A program made the translations under genes and the position numbers. Positions 1-7,157 of a DNA stretch of 53,645 nt are shown in pieces (positions within the stretch are counted from its first letter, which is position 1; each line of letters starts with the position of its first letter). Source of the stretch: Ancylobacter amanitiformis (GTDB lineage: Bacteria; Pseudomonadota; Alphaproteobacteria; Rhizobiales; Xanthobacteraceae); NCBI RefSeq assembly GCF_030814815.1, contig NZ_JAUSVR010000021.1, positions 1 through 53,645 of the forward strand, given 5' to 3'. The notes beneath the pieces were generated by a model. That model was not told where the DNA came from. It worked only from the letters and a program-made list of their open reading frames with translations, and made no database searches.

Positions 1-29
1 CGCTCGCTCAGCAGGAACAAATCACCCAT
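1..29 (-). CDS. IS5-family transposase, N-terminal fragment cut by the window edge
   Basis: The ATG at 29 (minus strand) opens a frame reading MGDLFLLSE. This matches the start MGDLF(W/L)LS(D/E) seen in many IS5/IS427-group transposases of alphaproteobacteria. Only nine residues are present; the DDE catalytic domain would lie beyond base 1. The reading frame is too short to say whether the element is intact. Confidence 0.6.
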
Positions 30-91
30 GCCAGCCTCCTCAAGGGAGACTGTGAATCACAACTCAAGGCAGATTAATAGGTCCTGAGCCT
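1..91 (-). mobile_element. End of an IS5-family (IS427-like) insertion sequence
   Basis: Read on the minus strand, the segment starts near 90 with GGCTCAGGACC, which resembles the terminal inverted repeat of IS427-group IS5 elements. A ~60-nt leader follows and then an ATG at 29 that opens a transposase. The junction lies at a CTAG (90-93), which fits the short TA/CTAG-type targets of this group. Immediately beyond it a LysR gene continues in frame without its 5' half, so the element has interrupted that gene. Only one end is visible, so the target duplication and the opposite inverted repeat cannot be checked. The family call rests on recognised ends and transposase N-terminus, not on a database match. 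Confidence 0.75.
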
Positions 92-92
92 A

Positions 93-464
93 GATGAGGT
101 GGGAGATCTCGCACGGCACACGCTTCTGCAGGTTGCCAGCATGCCCAGGCTCTGGCGCGACTGGCTGGCGAAGGCCGGACATGGCGCGCTCGAACCGGCG
201 GCGACGCTGACGCTGGATCATTTCTACCTCTCGATCCAGGCGGCGGTGGACGGGCTCGGCGTGGCAATGGCGCCGTCCACCCTGATCGAGGACGATGTGC
301 GAGCTGGGCGGCTGGTGACGCCCTTTCCACAGATCTCGCTGCCGTCGCGCAGCTATTTCGCCTACACGCCTCTCGGCTCACCGCTACGCGCCGCTAGCGA
401 CACGATATGCGCGTGGATCGAGGAGTTCGACGGCGCGCCCAGCACGCCGGTCGGTGAGCCGTAG
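93..464 (+). pseudogene. LysR-family regulator, C-terminal remnant truncated by the IS
   Basis: The frame from 93 to the TAG at 462-464 encodes about 123 residues of the second half of a LysR substrate-binding domain of the GcvA/AmpR-like type. The run DLARHTLLQ, the W-x2-WL segment and the AxxGLGVAMAP motif are characteristic. The helix-turn-helix half is absent. A stop at 78-80 lies in frame within the IS, and no ribosome binding site precedes the internal GTG at 99. It is therefore a decaying fragment of a regulator gene whose 5' part should lie on the far side of the insertion. Confidence 0.8.
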
Positions 465-570
465 CAGCCGATCGCGCTCCCCGGCGTTGATCGAATGGCT
501 GCCTGACGCAAAGCCCGACCGGCACTGATCCGCGTATGCGCGCGAGCGGCCCCACGCGAATGCCGGCCGC

Positions 571-912
571 CTACGAGCTCAGCCCGCATAGGCCCGACCG
601 CTCGACCTCTTCAATCCGCCAGCTAGAAGCGTTTTCGCCCTGCGCGACCCGCCGCGCGGCGAGCAGGAGCTGGCAGACATCCGGAGCCATTCGCGCACTG
701 CCGCTTTCCCGCGGCGGCCCCGCTCGGTCGTTTAACGGCAGCACAAAGACGCGCCCGCCCTCGATGTCGTATTGGTCGACCGGGGTCAGGCCTGTGTAAC
801 GAGAGAATTCAGCCATCGTCATGCCGACGATCGGACGCATGCGATCTGGCGGGTGATTCTCGAACTCAGAAACGTTCTGGCACCCCGCCGCCGACAAAGC
901 CGTGATGACCAC
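571..912 (-). CDS. Small putative lipoprotein of unknown function
   Basis: This 113-residue frame begins with a GTG at 912, preceded by AAAGG about 11 nt upstream. The N-terminus is a very short hydrophobic stretch ending in the lipobox-like LSAAGC, so Cys11 could be lipidated and the protein held in a membrane facing the periplasm. The body contains [13 protein letters not shown] and a hydrophobic [14 protein letters not shown] segment, then a charged C-terminus with two further cysteines. I do not recognise a named family. The signal sequence is short for a lipoprotein, and no in-frame ATG lies upstream, so the start is uncertain. It lies alone between the LysR remnant and tRNA-Arg. Confidence 0.5.
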   Translation of the reverse strand: MVITALSAAGCQNVSEFENHPPDRMRPIVGMTMAEFSRYTGLTPVDQYDIEGGRVFVLPLNDRAGPPRESGSARMAPDVCQLLLAARRVAQGENASSWRIEEVERSGLCGLSS

Positions 913-995
913 GGCGCAAGTCGCCTTTATGTGGGACGAGTGTGTGGGACAGCCCGATCCCAGGCCCGCAAAACGAGCTAAGCTATTGAAAAGAT

Positions 996-1072
<77 letters not shown>

Positions 1073-1453
1073 ATCGGCGCTTGAGGCGCGAGCCACGTCT
1101 TCATAGTCGAATGACCGCAGCCGGGCAACCGTTCTGGGGGCCGCGCCGCACAGCTTCTCGCGGGCTGGTGGAACGCAGCTTCCGCCTTCGACCGCCATCG
1201 CGCCCGGATCCGCGAAACCGGGGCCGACATGCCTCCTTGACCGACGCTATCGCGGGGCCATGGCTTCGCGAGCGGAGCCGGGATTCCTTATGGCCGCCCC
1301 ATGGCGGCATGCCCAGTTGGACCCGTTTCTCAAAACCAGCGCCTCTCAGGGCCGGCGCCCCCCACCCCGACCCGTCGCGGAGCCACGGCCCCGCGTTGAT
1401 CGGCGGGCACGGCCGCTTCTGGCGGGCGGCGCTGTCATTGCTATATTGCTGGC
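1073..1453. other. 381-bp intergenic region without a recognised gene
   Basis: This lies between tRNA-Arg (minus) and the MoeB/ThiF-like gene (plus), which are divergent, so it should hold both promoters. Open frames here lack coding character. The one suggestive site is TATATT at 1442-1447, a plausible -10 box seven bases before the ATG at 1454. A small GCCGCC/GGCGGC hairpin (1293-1308) is the only other structure noted. Confidence 0.5.
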
Positions 1454-2299
1454 ATGATGAGCACCGATGCCCCGCCCGCCCCCGCCCGCCCCTCCCTGTT
1501 CTCGGCCGACGAGGTCGAGCGCTATGCCCGCCATCTCGTGCTCGCCGAAATCGGCGGGCCGGGCCAGCAGAAGCTGAAGAAGGCCAGCATCCTGGTGGTG
1601 GGTGCCGGCGGGCTGGGCGCCCCGGCCCTGCTCTATCTCGCCGCCGCCGGCGTCGGGCGCCTCGTCATCGTCGACGATGATGAGGTCTCGCTGTCCAATC
1701 TGCAGCGGCAGGTGATCCACACCACGGCCGCGATCGGGCAGCCCAAGACGACGAGCGCGCAGGCTTTCATCGCCGCGCTCAACCCGCATGTGACAGTGGA
1801 GGCGGTCAATGAGCGCCTCACCGCCGACAATGCGCCGGCGCTTCTCGCGTCAGTCGATGTGGTGATCGACGGCTCGGACAATTTCGCCACGCGCTATCTG
1901 GTCTCGGATGCCTGCGCGCTTTCGGCCAAGCCGCTGGTGACGGCGGCGCTGGGGCGTTTCGATGCCACGGTGACGACGCTGCGCGCCCATGAGACCGGCG
2001 CGGACGGCACGCCCAACCCGACCTATCGCTGCCTGTTTCCCGAGCCCCCGCCCACCGGCACGGTGCCCACCTGCGCGGAAGCCGGCATACTCGGCGCGCT
2101 GGCCGGCATCGCCGGTTCGCTGGTGGCGCTGGAGGCGGTTCGCGCCATTGTCGGCTTCGGCGAGGGGCTGGTGGGGCGCCTGCTGATGATCGACGCCCGC
2201 GCCATGCGGTTCGAAACGCTCAACTATGGCTGGGACCCGGACAACCCGCTGACCGGCACGAACCCCACCATCACCGACCTGTCGCGACACCGGACTTAG
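1454..2299 (+). CDS. HesA/MoeB/ThiF-family adenylyltransferase, zinc-ligand-poor variant
   Basis: This E1-like enzyme of 281 residues should adenylate the C-terminal Gly-Gly of a ubiquitin-fold sulfur carrier (MoaD or ThiS type), a cytoplasmic step of molybdopterin or thiamine synthesis. The nucleotide loop GAGGLG is at residues 50-55. The D-x-D-x-V-x3-NLQRQ substrate segment (~75-87) and VIDGSDN (~138-144) follow. The conserved cysteine is in TCAEAG (C207). MoeB normally binds zinc through two CxxC pairs. Here the first is reduced to T-x2-C (YRC) and the C-terminal one reads NPLTG, so structural zinc is probably absent. No Shine-Dalgarno is seen before ATG 1454, and TATATT at 1442-1447 would give a leaderless transcript. 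No carrier gene is adjacent, so the pathway cannot be assigned. Confidence 0.85.
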   Translation: MMSTDAPPAPARPSLFSADEVERYARHLVLAEIGGPGQQKLKKASILVVGAGGLGAPALLYLAAAGVGRLVIVDDDEVSLSNLQRQVIHTTAAIGQPKTTSAQAFIAALNPHVTVEAVNERLTADNAPALLASVDVVIDGSDNFATRYLVSDACALSAKPLVTAALGRFDATVTTLRAHETGADGTPNPTYRCLFPEPPPTGTVPTCAEAGILGALAGIAGSLVALEAVRAIVGFGEGLVGRLLMIDARAMRFETLNYGWDPDNPLTGTNPTITDLSRHRT

Positions 2300-2333
2300 G
2301 CCATCGCGCCCCCCCGCGCGCAGGCCCGCGGCA

Positions 2334-3335
2334 TCACAGCATGTTCGGCAGCACGCGATCCGGCGGGCGGTGGTCGTCCATGAACGCACGGATGTTCACG
2401 ATCACCTTCTCGCCGGTGTCGATGCGCGCCTCGACGGTGGCCGAGCCCATATGCGGCAACAGCACCACCTTGCCGGTTCGGGCGAGCTTGAGCAGCTTGG
2501 GGCTGACCGCCGGCTCGCGCTCGAACACGTCGAGCCCGGCGCCGGCGATGTCGCCCGCCTCGATCATGCGAATCAGCGCATGCTCGTCGATCACCTCGCC
2601 GCGCGCCGTGTTCACGATATAGGCATCGGGCCGAACCAGCTTGAGCCGGCGCGCCGAGAGAAGATGATAGGTGCCCGGCGTGTGCGGGCAGTTGACGGAC
2701 AGGATGTCCATCCGCGCCAGCATCTGGTCGAGGCTGTCCCAATAGGTGGCTTCCAGCTCTTCCTCGATCTGGGCGGGGAGCGGATGCCGGTTGTGATAGT
2801 GGATCTGCAGCCCGAACGCCTTGGCGCGGCGGGCGACCGCCTGGCCGATGCGGCCCATGCCGATGATACCGAGACGCTTGCCCCAGATGCGGTGCCCGAG
2901 CATCCAGGTCGGCGACCAGCCGGGCCATTGCCCGTCCCCGGCCGTGACCAGGGCGGCGCCCTCGCTCAACCGGCGCGGCACCGCGAGGATGAGCGCCATC
3001 GTCATGTCGGCGGTGTCTTCGGTGAGCACGCCGGGCGTGTTGGTGATGGTGATGCCGCGCGCGGTGGCCGCGGCGACGTCGATATGATCGACGCCATTGC
3101 CGAAATTGGCGATCAGCTTGAAATTAGGCCCCGCCGCCTCGATCACCCGCGCATCGATGCGGTCGCACAGAGCCGGCACCAGCACGTCGGCGGTGGCCAT
3201 GGCCTCGGCTAGCGCGGCCTGCGACATGGGAACGTCGTCGACATTCAGGCGCGCGTCGAACAATTCGCGCATGCGGGTTTCGATCTTGTCGGGCAACCTG
3301 CGCGTCACGACCACGAGAGGCTTTTTGCGGGCCAT
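2334..3335 (-). CDS. D-2-hydroxyacid dehydrogenase (D-glycerate dehydrogenase / glyoxylate reductase type)
   Basis: This cytoplasmic NAD(P)H-dependent oxidoreductase has 333 residues. It would reduce glyoxylate or hydroxypyruvate to glycolate or D-glycerate. The Rossmann motif is GMGRIG (159-164). The catalytic Arg is in NTARGEV (R245), the Glu follows in DVFEREP, and the His is in LPHMGS (H295). These are the triad of the GyaR/GhrB branch, and the length is normal. The ATG at 3335 has GGGGAG seven bases upstream. The gene is convergent with the MoeB-like gene (35-bp gap) and divergent from the SH3 gene. It is only a distant relative of the second D-2-hydroxyacid dehydrogenase at 36227-37225. 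Confidence 0.9.
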   Translation of the reverse strand: MARKKPLVVVTRRLPDKIETRMRELFDARLNVDDVPMSQAALAEAMATADVLVPALCDRIDARVIEAAGPNFKLIANFGNGVDHIDVAAATARGITITNTPGVLTEDTADMTMALILAVPRRLSEGAALVTAGDGQWPGWSPTWMLGHRIWGKRLGIIGMGRIGQAVARRAKAFGLQIHYHNRHPLPAQIEEELEATYWDSLDQMLARMDILSVNCPHTPGTYHLLSARRLKLVRPDAYIVNTARGEVIDEHALIRMIEAGDIAGAGLDVFEREPAVSPKLLKLARTGKVVLLPHMGSATVEARIDTGEKVIVNIRAFMDDHRPPDRVLPNML

Positions 3336-3543
3336 GTCACTCCCCGGAGGAATACGCGTCGGTAATCAAGCTCCCGTTAACGCTGAAGGCTCACACTCGC
3401 GCCGTGGGGGGCGACGCGTTCATTAGCAGACGGGTTCGCGAAACACAAAAATGTACCGAATGCGGTGCAGGCGGAGTGTCAGCGGCGGCCCGGCAGGGCG
3501 CGAGGCCGGCACGACGACGCAGACGAATAGGTGAATAAGCGGG

Positions 3544-4185
3544 ATGACAAGCAAGAAACGGCTTCGGATCGAGGCAGAGCAAGGCAACCACGTGCCTCTT
3601 TCGCCGCGGCGCGATCGCGCAGGCGCCTGCAGGCGGGGTGGAATGCTGGGCACGATTCTCGCCGTGACACTCGCCGCGGCGAGCCTGCTCGCCCCGCCCG
3701 TCGCGGTCCCGGCCGGTGCGCAGGACGCGGCGGATGCGAAAGGTCCGGTCGGCCGTGCCAGCGGTCTGCCGATTCCCCGCTTCCTCAGCCTGAAGGCCGA
3801 CAAGGTGAACGTGCGTTCGGGGCCCACGCGAGACCATGCCGTCGCCTGGGTGTTCACCCGCGCCGGCCTGCCGGTGGAAGTGACCGCCGAATTCGAGACG
3901 TGGCGGCGCATCCGTGATTCGGATGGTTCGGAGGGCTGGGTCTACCACTCCATGCTGTCCTCGCGGCGCACCGCTCTCGTGAGCCCCTGGCTCAAGGGCG
4001 AGCCGACCACGCTCTATGCCTCGGCCGACAAGACCTCGGGCGTGCGGGCGCGGCTCGAACCCGGCGTGCTCGGCAAGGTCGAGCATTGCGACGGCAAATG
4101 GTGCCGCTTCTTCGACAACGGGTTCGACGGCTATGTCGAGCAGGAACGGCTCTGGGGCGTCTATCCCGGCGAAAAGATCGACTGA
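3544..4185 (+). CDS. Secreted bacterial SH3-domain protein
   Basis: The frame encodes 213 residues. A more likely start is ATG 3643, which gives the signal peptide MLGTILAVTLAAASLL and cleavage near AGAQD; the 33 residues before it are Arg-rich and look like untranslated leader. The mature part has an SH3-like fold: LSLKADKVNVRSGPT, then a WxxI strand and GWVYHSML. A second half (~160-205) reads CDGKWCRFF and DGYVEQERLWG. Such proteins occur widely in Hyphomicrobiales and are thought to bind peptidoglycan, though no enzymatic motif is present. Its 3' end overlaps the tautomerase gene by 25 bp, tail to tail. Confidence 0.85.
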   Translation: MTSKKRLRIEAEQGNHVPLSPRRDRAGACRRGGMLGTILAVTLAAASLLAPPVAVPAGAQDAADAKGPVGRASGLPIPRFLSLKADKVNVRSGPTRDHAVAWVFTRAGLPVEVTAEFETWRRIRDSDGSEGWVYHSMLSSRRTALVSPWLKGEPTTLYASADKTSGVRARLEPGVLGKVEHCDGKWCRFFDNGFDGYVEQERLWGVYPGEKID

Positions 4186-4595
4186 GCCGGCGGTACGGGG
4201 CGGCCGGCGATGTAGCGGCGCTCCTGCGTGAGGCCGCCATAGCCATAGGCATCGGCGCGGGCCTCCACCACATGGACATAGCTCTCCGGATGGAGCGGGC
4301 CGAGCAACTCGGCCATGGTGGCGAAGGTGGCGGCGATGAACGCGGCCTTCTCGTCCTTGCTATTGGTGCCTTCGGTGATCCGGATGTCGAGCCAGAAGGC
4401 GGCGGAGCCCTGCTCCGACAGGCGGCGCCCGCCGCAGAACCAGCGGTCAGCCGCCACTTCCTCCACCAGCACCGCGGTCACGGACGGATCCTTGCCGAGC
4501 CATTGCTCGGCAAGCCGCGCCGCAGCGCCGGCAATGGTCGCCTCCCCCTGCGACAGCGTGAGGGGTGAAGCGAACTTAATCTGGATCATCGGCAT
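4161..4595 (-). CDS. Tautomerase-superfamily protein
   Basis: The 144-residue product begins MPMIQIKF. After removal of Met the N-terminal Pro would be the catalytic base of the 4-oxalocrotonate tautomerase/MIF fold. The long form, with two beta-alpha-beta halves (second starting near SAAFWLDIRITEGT), fits the fused or MIF-like type. The ATG at 4595 follows GAGGAGGGCGCC, a strong ribosome binding site. It is divergent from a LysR gene 93 bp away, the usual layout for a LysR target, so it is probably controlled by that protein. Its last 25 bases overlap the SH3 gene on the other strand. The substrate is unknown. Confidence 0.8.
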   Translation of the reverse strand: MPMIQIKFASPLTLSQGEATIAGAAARLAEQWLGKDPSVTAVLVEEVAADRWFCGGRRLSEQGSAAFWLDIRITEGTNSKDEKAAFIAATFATMAELLGPLHPESYVHVVEARADAYGYGGLTQERRYIAGRPVPPAQSIFSPG

Positions 4596-4644
4596 GGCGC
4601 CCTCCTCGATCAGGTGATGAGGTGTCGTAGCGCAGTCCGCATCA

Positions 4645-4681
4645 TGTTATAATGTTGTTTATTCATCTATCTATGATAACA
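4645..4681. promoter_or_regulatory. AT-rich inverted repeat between tautomerase and lysR, candidate LysR site
   Basis: The 93-bp divergent intergenic region is strikingly AT-rich for this genome. It contains TGTTAT (4645-4650) and its inverted copy ATAACA (4676-4681), separated by 25 bases. LysR proteins usually bind an interrupted palindrome between the regulator and its divergent target, so this is the natural place to look. The assignment is by position and symmetry only. Confidence 0.35.
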
Positions 4682-4688
4682 AAATTAT

Positions 4689-5531
4689 ATGACTGATCGC
4701 CCGCTCGATCTCGATCTCGTCCAGGCCTTCGTCCATGTGGCGGAATTGTCGAGCTTCACGCGCGCGGCCGAGGCGCTGGGCGGCACGCAGGCCGGCATCA
4801 GCCTGAAGCTGCGCAAGCTGGAGCAACGCCTGGGGCGTTCGCTGCTGGAGCGCACGCCCCGCCTCGTGCGCCTGACATCCGACGGCGCCGATTTCATGGA
4901 ACGCGCCCGCCGTCTGCTGGCGGCGGACCGCGAGGCCCGGCAGTGGGAAGCACCTACGCCGCCGCGGCTGCGGCTCGGCATCAGCGACCACACCACGGGC
5001 GACACCCTGCCGGCGCTGCTGCAACGCCTCGCCACGGTCAGCCCGGACATCGCATTCGACGTGCGGATGGGCTTTTCGCGGCCTCTGCTCGACGCTTATG
5101 ACGCCGGGGAATTCGACGCCGCGCTGGTGCGCCGGGAAGGCGATCGGCGCGACAGCGAGGTGCTGCGCCGCGATGCCTATGGCTGGTTCGCCGCAAAGCA
5201 CTGGCGACAGGTCGGGGCGATCGTGCCCCTCGCCTTGCTGGCCGCCCCGTGCGGCGTGCGGGCCACCGCCACCCGCGCGCTCGACGATGCCGGCCTGCGC
5301 TGGCGCGAGGCATTTACCGGCGGCAGCGTGTCGTCGGTCAGCGCGGCGGTGGCCGCCGGACTGGCGATCGCGCCGATGGCCGGCCATCTCGCGCCGCCCG
5401 GAAGCGAGGATGTCGGCCCTCGCCTCGGCCTGCCGACCTTGCCCATGGCGGACGTGATTCTCGTCGCCCGCGCCGGCGACCCCGCGAACCGCCGCGCCCT
5501 GCGCGCATTCGCGGCCTTCCTGAAGGCGTGA
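4689..5531 (+). CDS. LysR-family transcriptional regulator
   Basis: The 280-residue protein has the LysR winged helix at residues 6-65 (DLDLVQAFVHVAELSSFTRA, then KLEQRLGRSLLERTPR) and a type-2 periplasmic-binding-protein-like effector domain from ~85. The gene starts at ATG 4689, inside the AT-rich region shared with the divergent tautomerase gene, which is its likely target. The effector is unknown. It ends before a strong bidirectional terminator at 5554-5579. This gene is intact, unlike the LysR remnant at the start of the window. Confidence 0.93.
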   Translation: MTDRPLDLDLVQAFVHVAELSSFTRAAEALGGTQAGISLKLRKLEQRLGRSLLERTPRLVRLTSDGADFMERARRLLAADREARQWEAPTPPRLRLGISDHTTGDTLPALLQRLATVSPDIAFDVRMGFSRPLLDAYDAGEFDAALVRREGDRRDSEVLRRDAYGWFAAKHWRQVGAIVPLALLAAPCGVRATATRALDDAGLRWREAFTGGSVSSVSAAVAAGLAIAPMAGHLAPPGSEDVGPRLGLPTLPMADVILVARAGDPANRRALRAFAAFLKA

Positions 5532-5553
5532 GCCGGCCCGTCGCCGCAAACAA

Positions 5554-5579
5554 AAAGGCCGGTCACAGGACCGGCCTTT
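5554..5579. terminator. Bidirectional intrinsic terminator between lysR and irr
   Basis: A perfect 11-bp stem, AAAGGCCGGTC (5554-5564) with GACCGGCCTTT (5569-5579), closes a 4-base loop. The A-run on one side and the T-run on the other give a U-tract in both directions. It lies between the 3' ends of two convergent genes, exactly where a shared terminator is expected. Confidence 0.9.
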
Positions 5580-5600
5580 CGCAGGATCGAGCGTTCAGTC

Positions 5601-6131
5601 TCAGGAGCGGCGCTTGGGGCGCAGACGGACCACGACATCGACGCGGGCGACCTCATAGCCCTCGGGCGGCTCGGGAATGCGCTCCACCTCGACCGCGGCG
5701 CTGGGAATGTCGAGAAGGTGGTTCTCGCCTTCCATGAAGAAGTGATGGTGATCCGACGGGTTGGTGTCGAAATAGGTCTTCGACCCGTCGATCGCCAGTT
5801 CGCGCAGCAGGCCGACCTCGGTGAACTGGTGCAGCGTGTTGTACACGGTGGCCAGCGACACCGGGAAACGGGCCTTGATGGCTTCCTCGTGCAGGATTTC
5901 CGCCGATACATGGCGGTCGCCCTTGGCGAAGAGCAGCCAGCCGAGCGCGAGGCGCTGGCGCGTGGGGCGCAGGCCGACATCGCGCAGCATGTGCCGCACA
6001 TCGTGGAAGGGACAGCCGGTACGGGCATTGCCGGCGCCATCGCGCAGCTTGGCGACCGGAAGCACCGGCTCCTCGTCATCGACCACGACGCGGGATACGG
6101 CCACTGGGTGGGGGCGAAACGCTTCGCTCAT
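5601..6131 (-). CDS. irr: Irr, heme-responsive Fur-family iron regulator
   Basis: The product is 176 residues when started at ATG 6131; a GTG at 6221 would add 30 unconserved residues. The core GLRPTRQRLALGWLLF (53-68) and LATVYNTL (93-100) are the Fur winged helix. GCPFHD at 39-44 is the Cys-Pro heme regulatory motif of rhizobial Irr, and the His cluster DHHHFF (H128-H130) is the second heme site. In Bradyrhizobium and relatives, Irr represses heme synthesis and activates or represses iron genes, and is degraded when heme binds. The gene is divergent from fabA, an arrangement common in this order. The C-terminus PPEGYEVARVDVVVRLR is also Irr-like. Confidence 0.93.
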   Translation of the reverse strand: MSEAFRPHPVAVSRVVVDDEEPVLPVAKLRDGAGNARTGCPFHDVRHMLRDVGLRPTRQRLALGWLLFAKGDRHVSAEILHEEAIKARFPVSLATVYNTLHQFTEVGLLRELAIDGSKTYFDTNPSDHHHFFMEGENHLLDIPSAAVEVERIPEPPEGYEVARVDVVVRLRPKRRS

Positions 6132-6298
6132 CTCGACATCCGACTCTTGCAGCCCGGCCCTTGTCACCGCCCCTGCCCGGGCGAGAAAAAGACCGTGTCC
6201 GTCATATGACAACGATGCCACGACTTAACACGCCGCCAGCACCGCAATTTTTCACCCGCACTATATCTGCACGCGAAGCGCAGGGGCAATATCGGCTT

Positions 6299-6313
6299 TG
6301 ATGATCGTAATCA
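6299..6313. promoter_or_regulatory. Possible iron-responsive operator-like site (TGA-N9-TCA)
   Basis: In the irr-fabA control region the sequence TGATGATCGTAATCA has the TGA-N9-TCA form described for the RirA iron-responsive operator. It also contains the inverted repeat ATGAT-N4-ATCAT (6301-6314). It lies about 168 bp upstream of irr. Many bacteria of this order outside the Rhizobiaceae lack RirA, and a match of six fixed bases is weak, so this is only a candidate. Confidence 0.25.
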
Positions 6314-6345
6314 TTCCAATCTGCCGGCCGTTGCTGGACCAGCGC

Positions 6346-6361
6346 TGTCACGGCCGTGACA
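6346..6361. promoter_or_regulatory. Perfect 16-bp palindrome upstream of fabA, candidate operator
   Basis: TGTCACGGCCGTGACA is an exact inverted repeat with no spacer, about 170 bp upstream of the fabA start and 215 bp upstream of irr. A 16-bp perfect palindrome in the only regulatory region of the fabA-fabB-fabI operon suggests a binding site for a dimeric regulator, for example of the TetR type. It is not followed by a T-tract, so it is not a terminator. The binding protein is unknown. Confidence 0.5.
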
Positions 6362-6530
6362 TTTTGGATTCGGGTACCGCCGGCAGGCGACTTTGAGCCG
6401 GCAAGCCCCTGTGTTAGGAAGCGCAGCGGTCGACGGTCCGAACCATGGGGTTCCGGCGGCAGCTGACGCAGGGGCCGAGCCGGTCGCCTGCCGAGAAAGC
6501 AGAAGAAACAACGTGGGTGATACGGGGACG

Positions 6531-7037
6531 ATGGTCGAGCGGCAGACAAGCTTTAATTACGAGGAACTGCTTGCGTGCGGACGCGGGGAGCTTTTCGGTC
6601 CGGGCAACGCCCAGCTGCCGGCGCCGCCGATGCTGATGTTCGACCGCATCACCGAGATTTCGGATGATGGCGGCCCGAACGGCAAGGGGCATGTGCGCGC
6701 CGAACTCGACGTCCGGCCGGACCTCTGGTTCTTCTCCTGCCATTTCATCGGCGATCCCGTCATGCCGGGCTGCCTTGGGCTCGATGCGCTGTGGCAGATG
6801 GTGGGCTTTCACCTCGGCTGGCTGGGCGCGCCGGGGCGCGGCCGGGCGCTGGGTGTCGGCGAGATCAAGTTTTCCGGTCAGGTGCTGCCCACGGTCAAGA
6901 ACGTGGTGTACGGCATTGATTTCAAGCGCGTCATGCGTTCCAAGCTGGTGCTCGGCATCGCCGATGGCTGGCTGGCCGCCGATGGCGAAGTCATCTATCG
7001 CGCCAGCGATCTGAAGGTCGGCCTGTTCCAGACCTGA
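6531..7037 (+). CDS. fabA: 3-hydroxydecanoyl-ACP dehydratase/isomerase FabA
   Basis: FabA dehydrates 3-hydroxydecanoyl-ACP and isomerises trans-2- to cis-3-decenoyl-ACP, the branch point of anaerobic unsaturated fatty acid synthesis. ATG 6531 gives 168 residues, close to the usual 171; the longer frame from 6393 adds unconserved sequence. The hot-dog catalytic His is in [14 protein letters not shown] (H71) and the Asp in [10 protein letters not shown] (D85). [13 protein letters not shown] is also family-typical. It is the first gene of fabA-fabB-fabI, divergent from irr. Confidence 0.97.
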   Translation: MVERQTSFNYEELLACGRGELFGPGNAQLPAPPMLMFDRITEISDDGGPNGKGHVRAELDVRPDLWFFSCHFIGDPVMPGCLGLDALWQMVGFHLGWLGAPGRGRALGVGEIKFSGQVLPTVKNVVYGIDFKRVMRSKLVLGIADGWLAADGEVIYRASDLKVGLFQT

Positions 7038-7157
7038 GAATCGTTACGTGCGGGCCATCCCTTGCGAACCGATCCTCGTGAGCGCCCCGCGTGAGCTGGC
7101 CTCTTGCGAAGCGCCGCACGCGGCGCCATTTCGCGTGCTTTGAAGGAAAGGAAGCCT

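Noticed and set aside
2296..2928. Second minus-strand frame overlapping the D-2-hydroxyacid dehydrogenase gene
   Set aside because: It is an alternate-frame shadow with Arg/Gly-rich composition.
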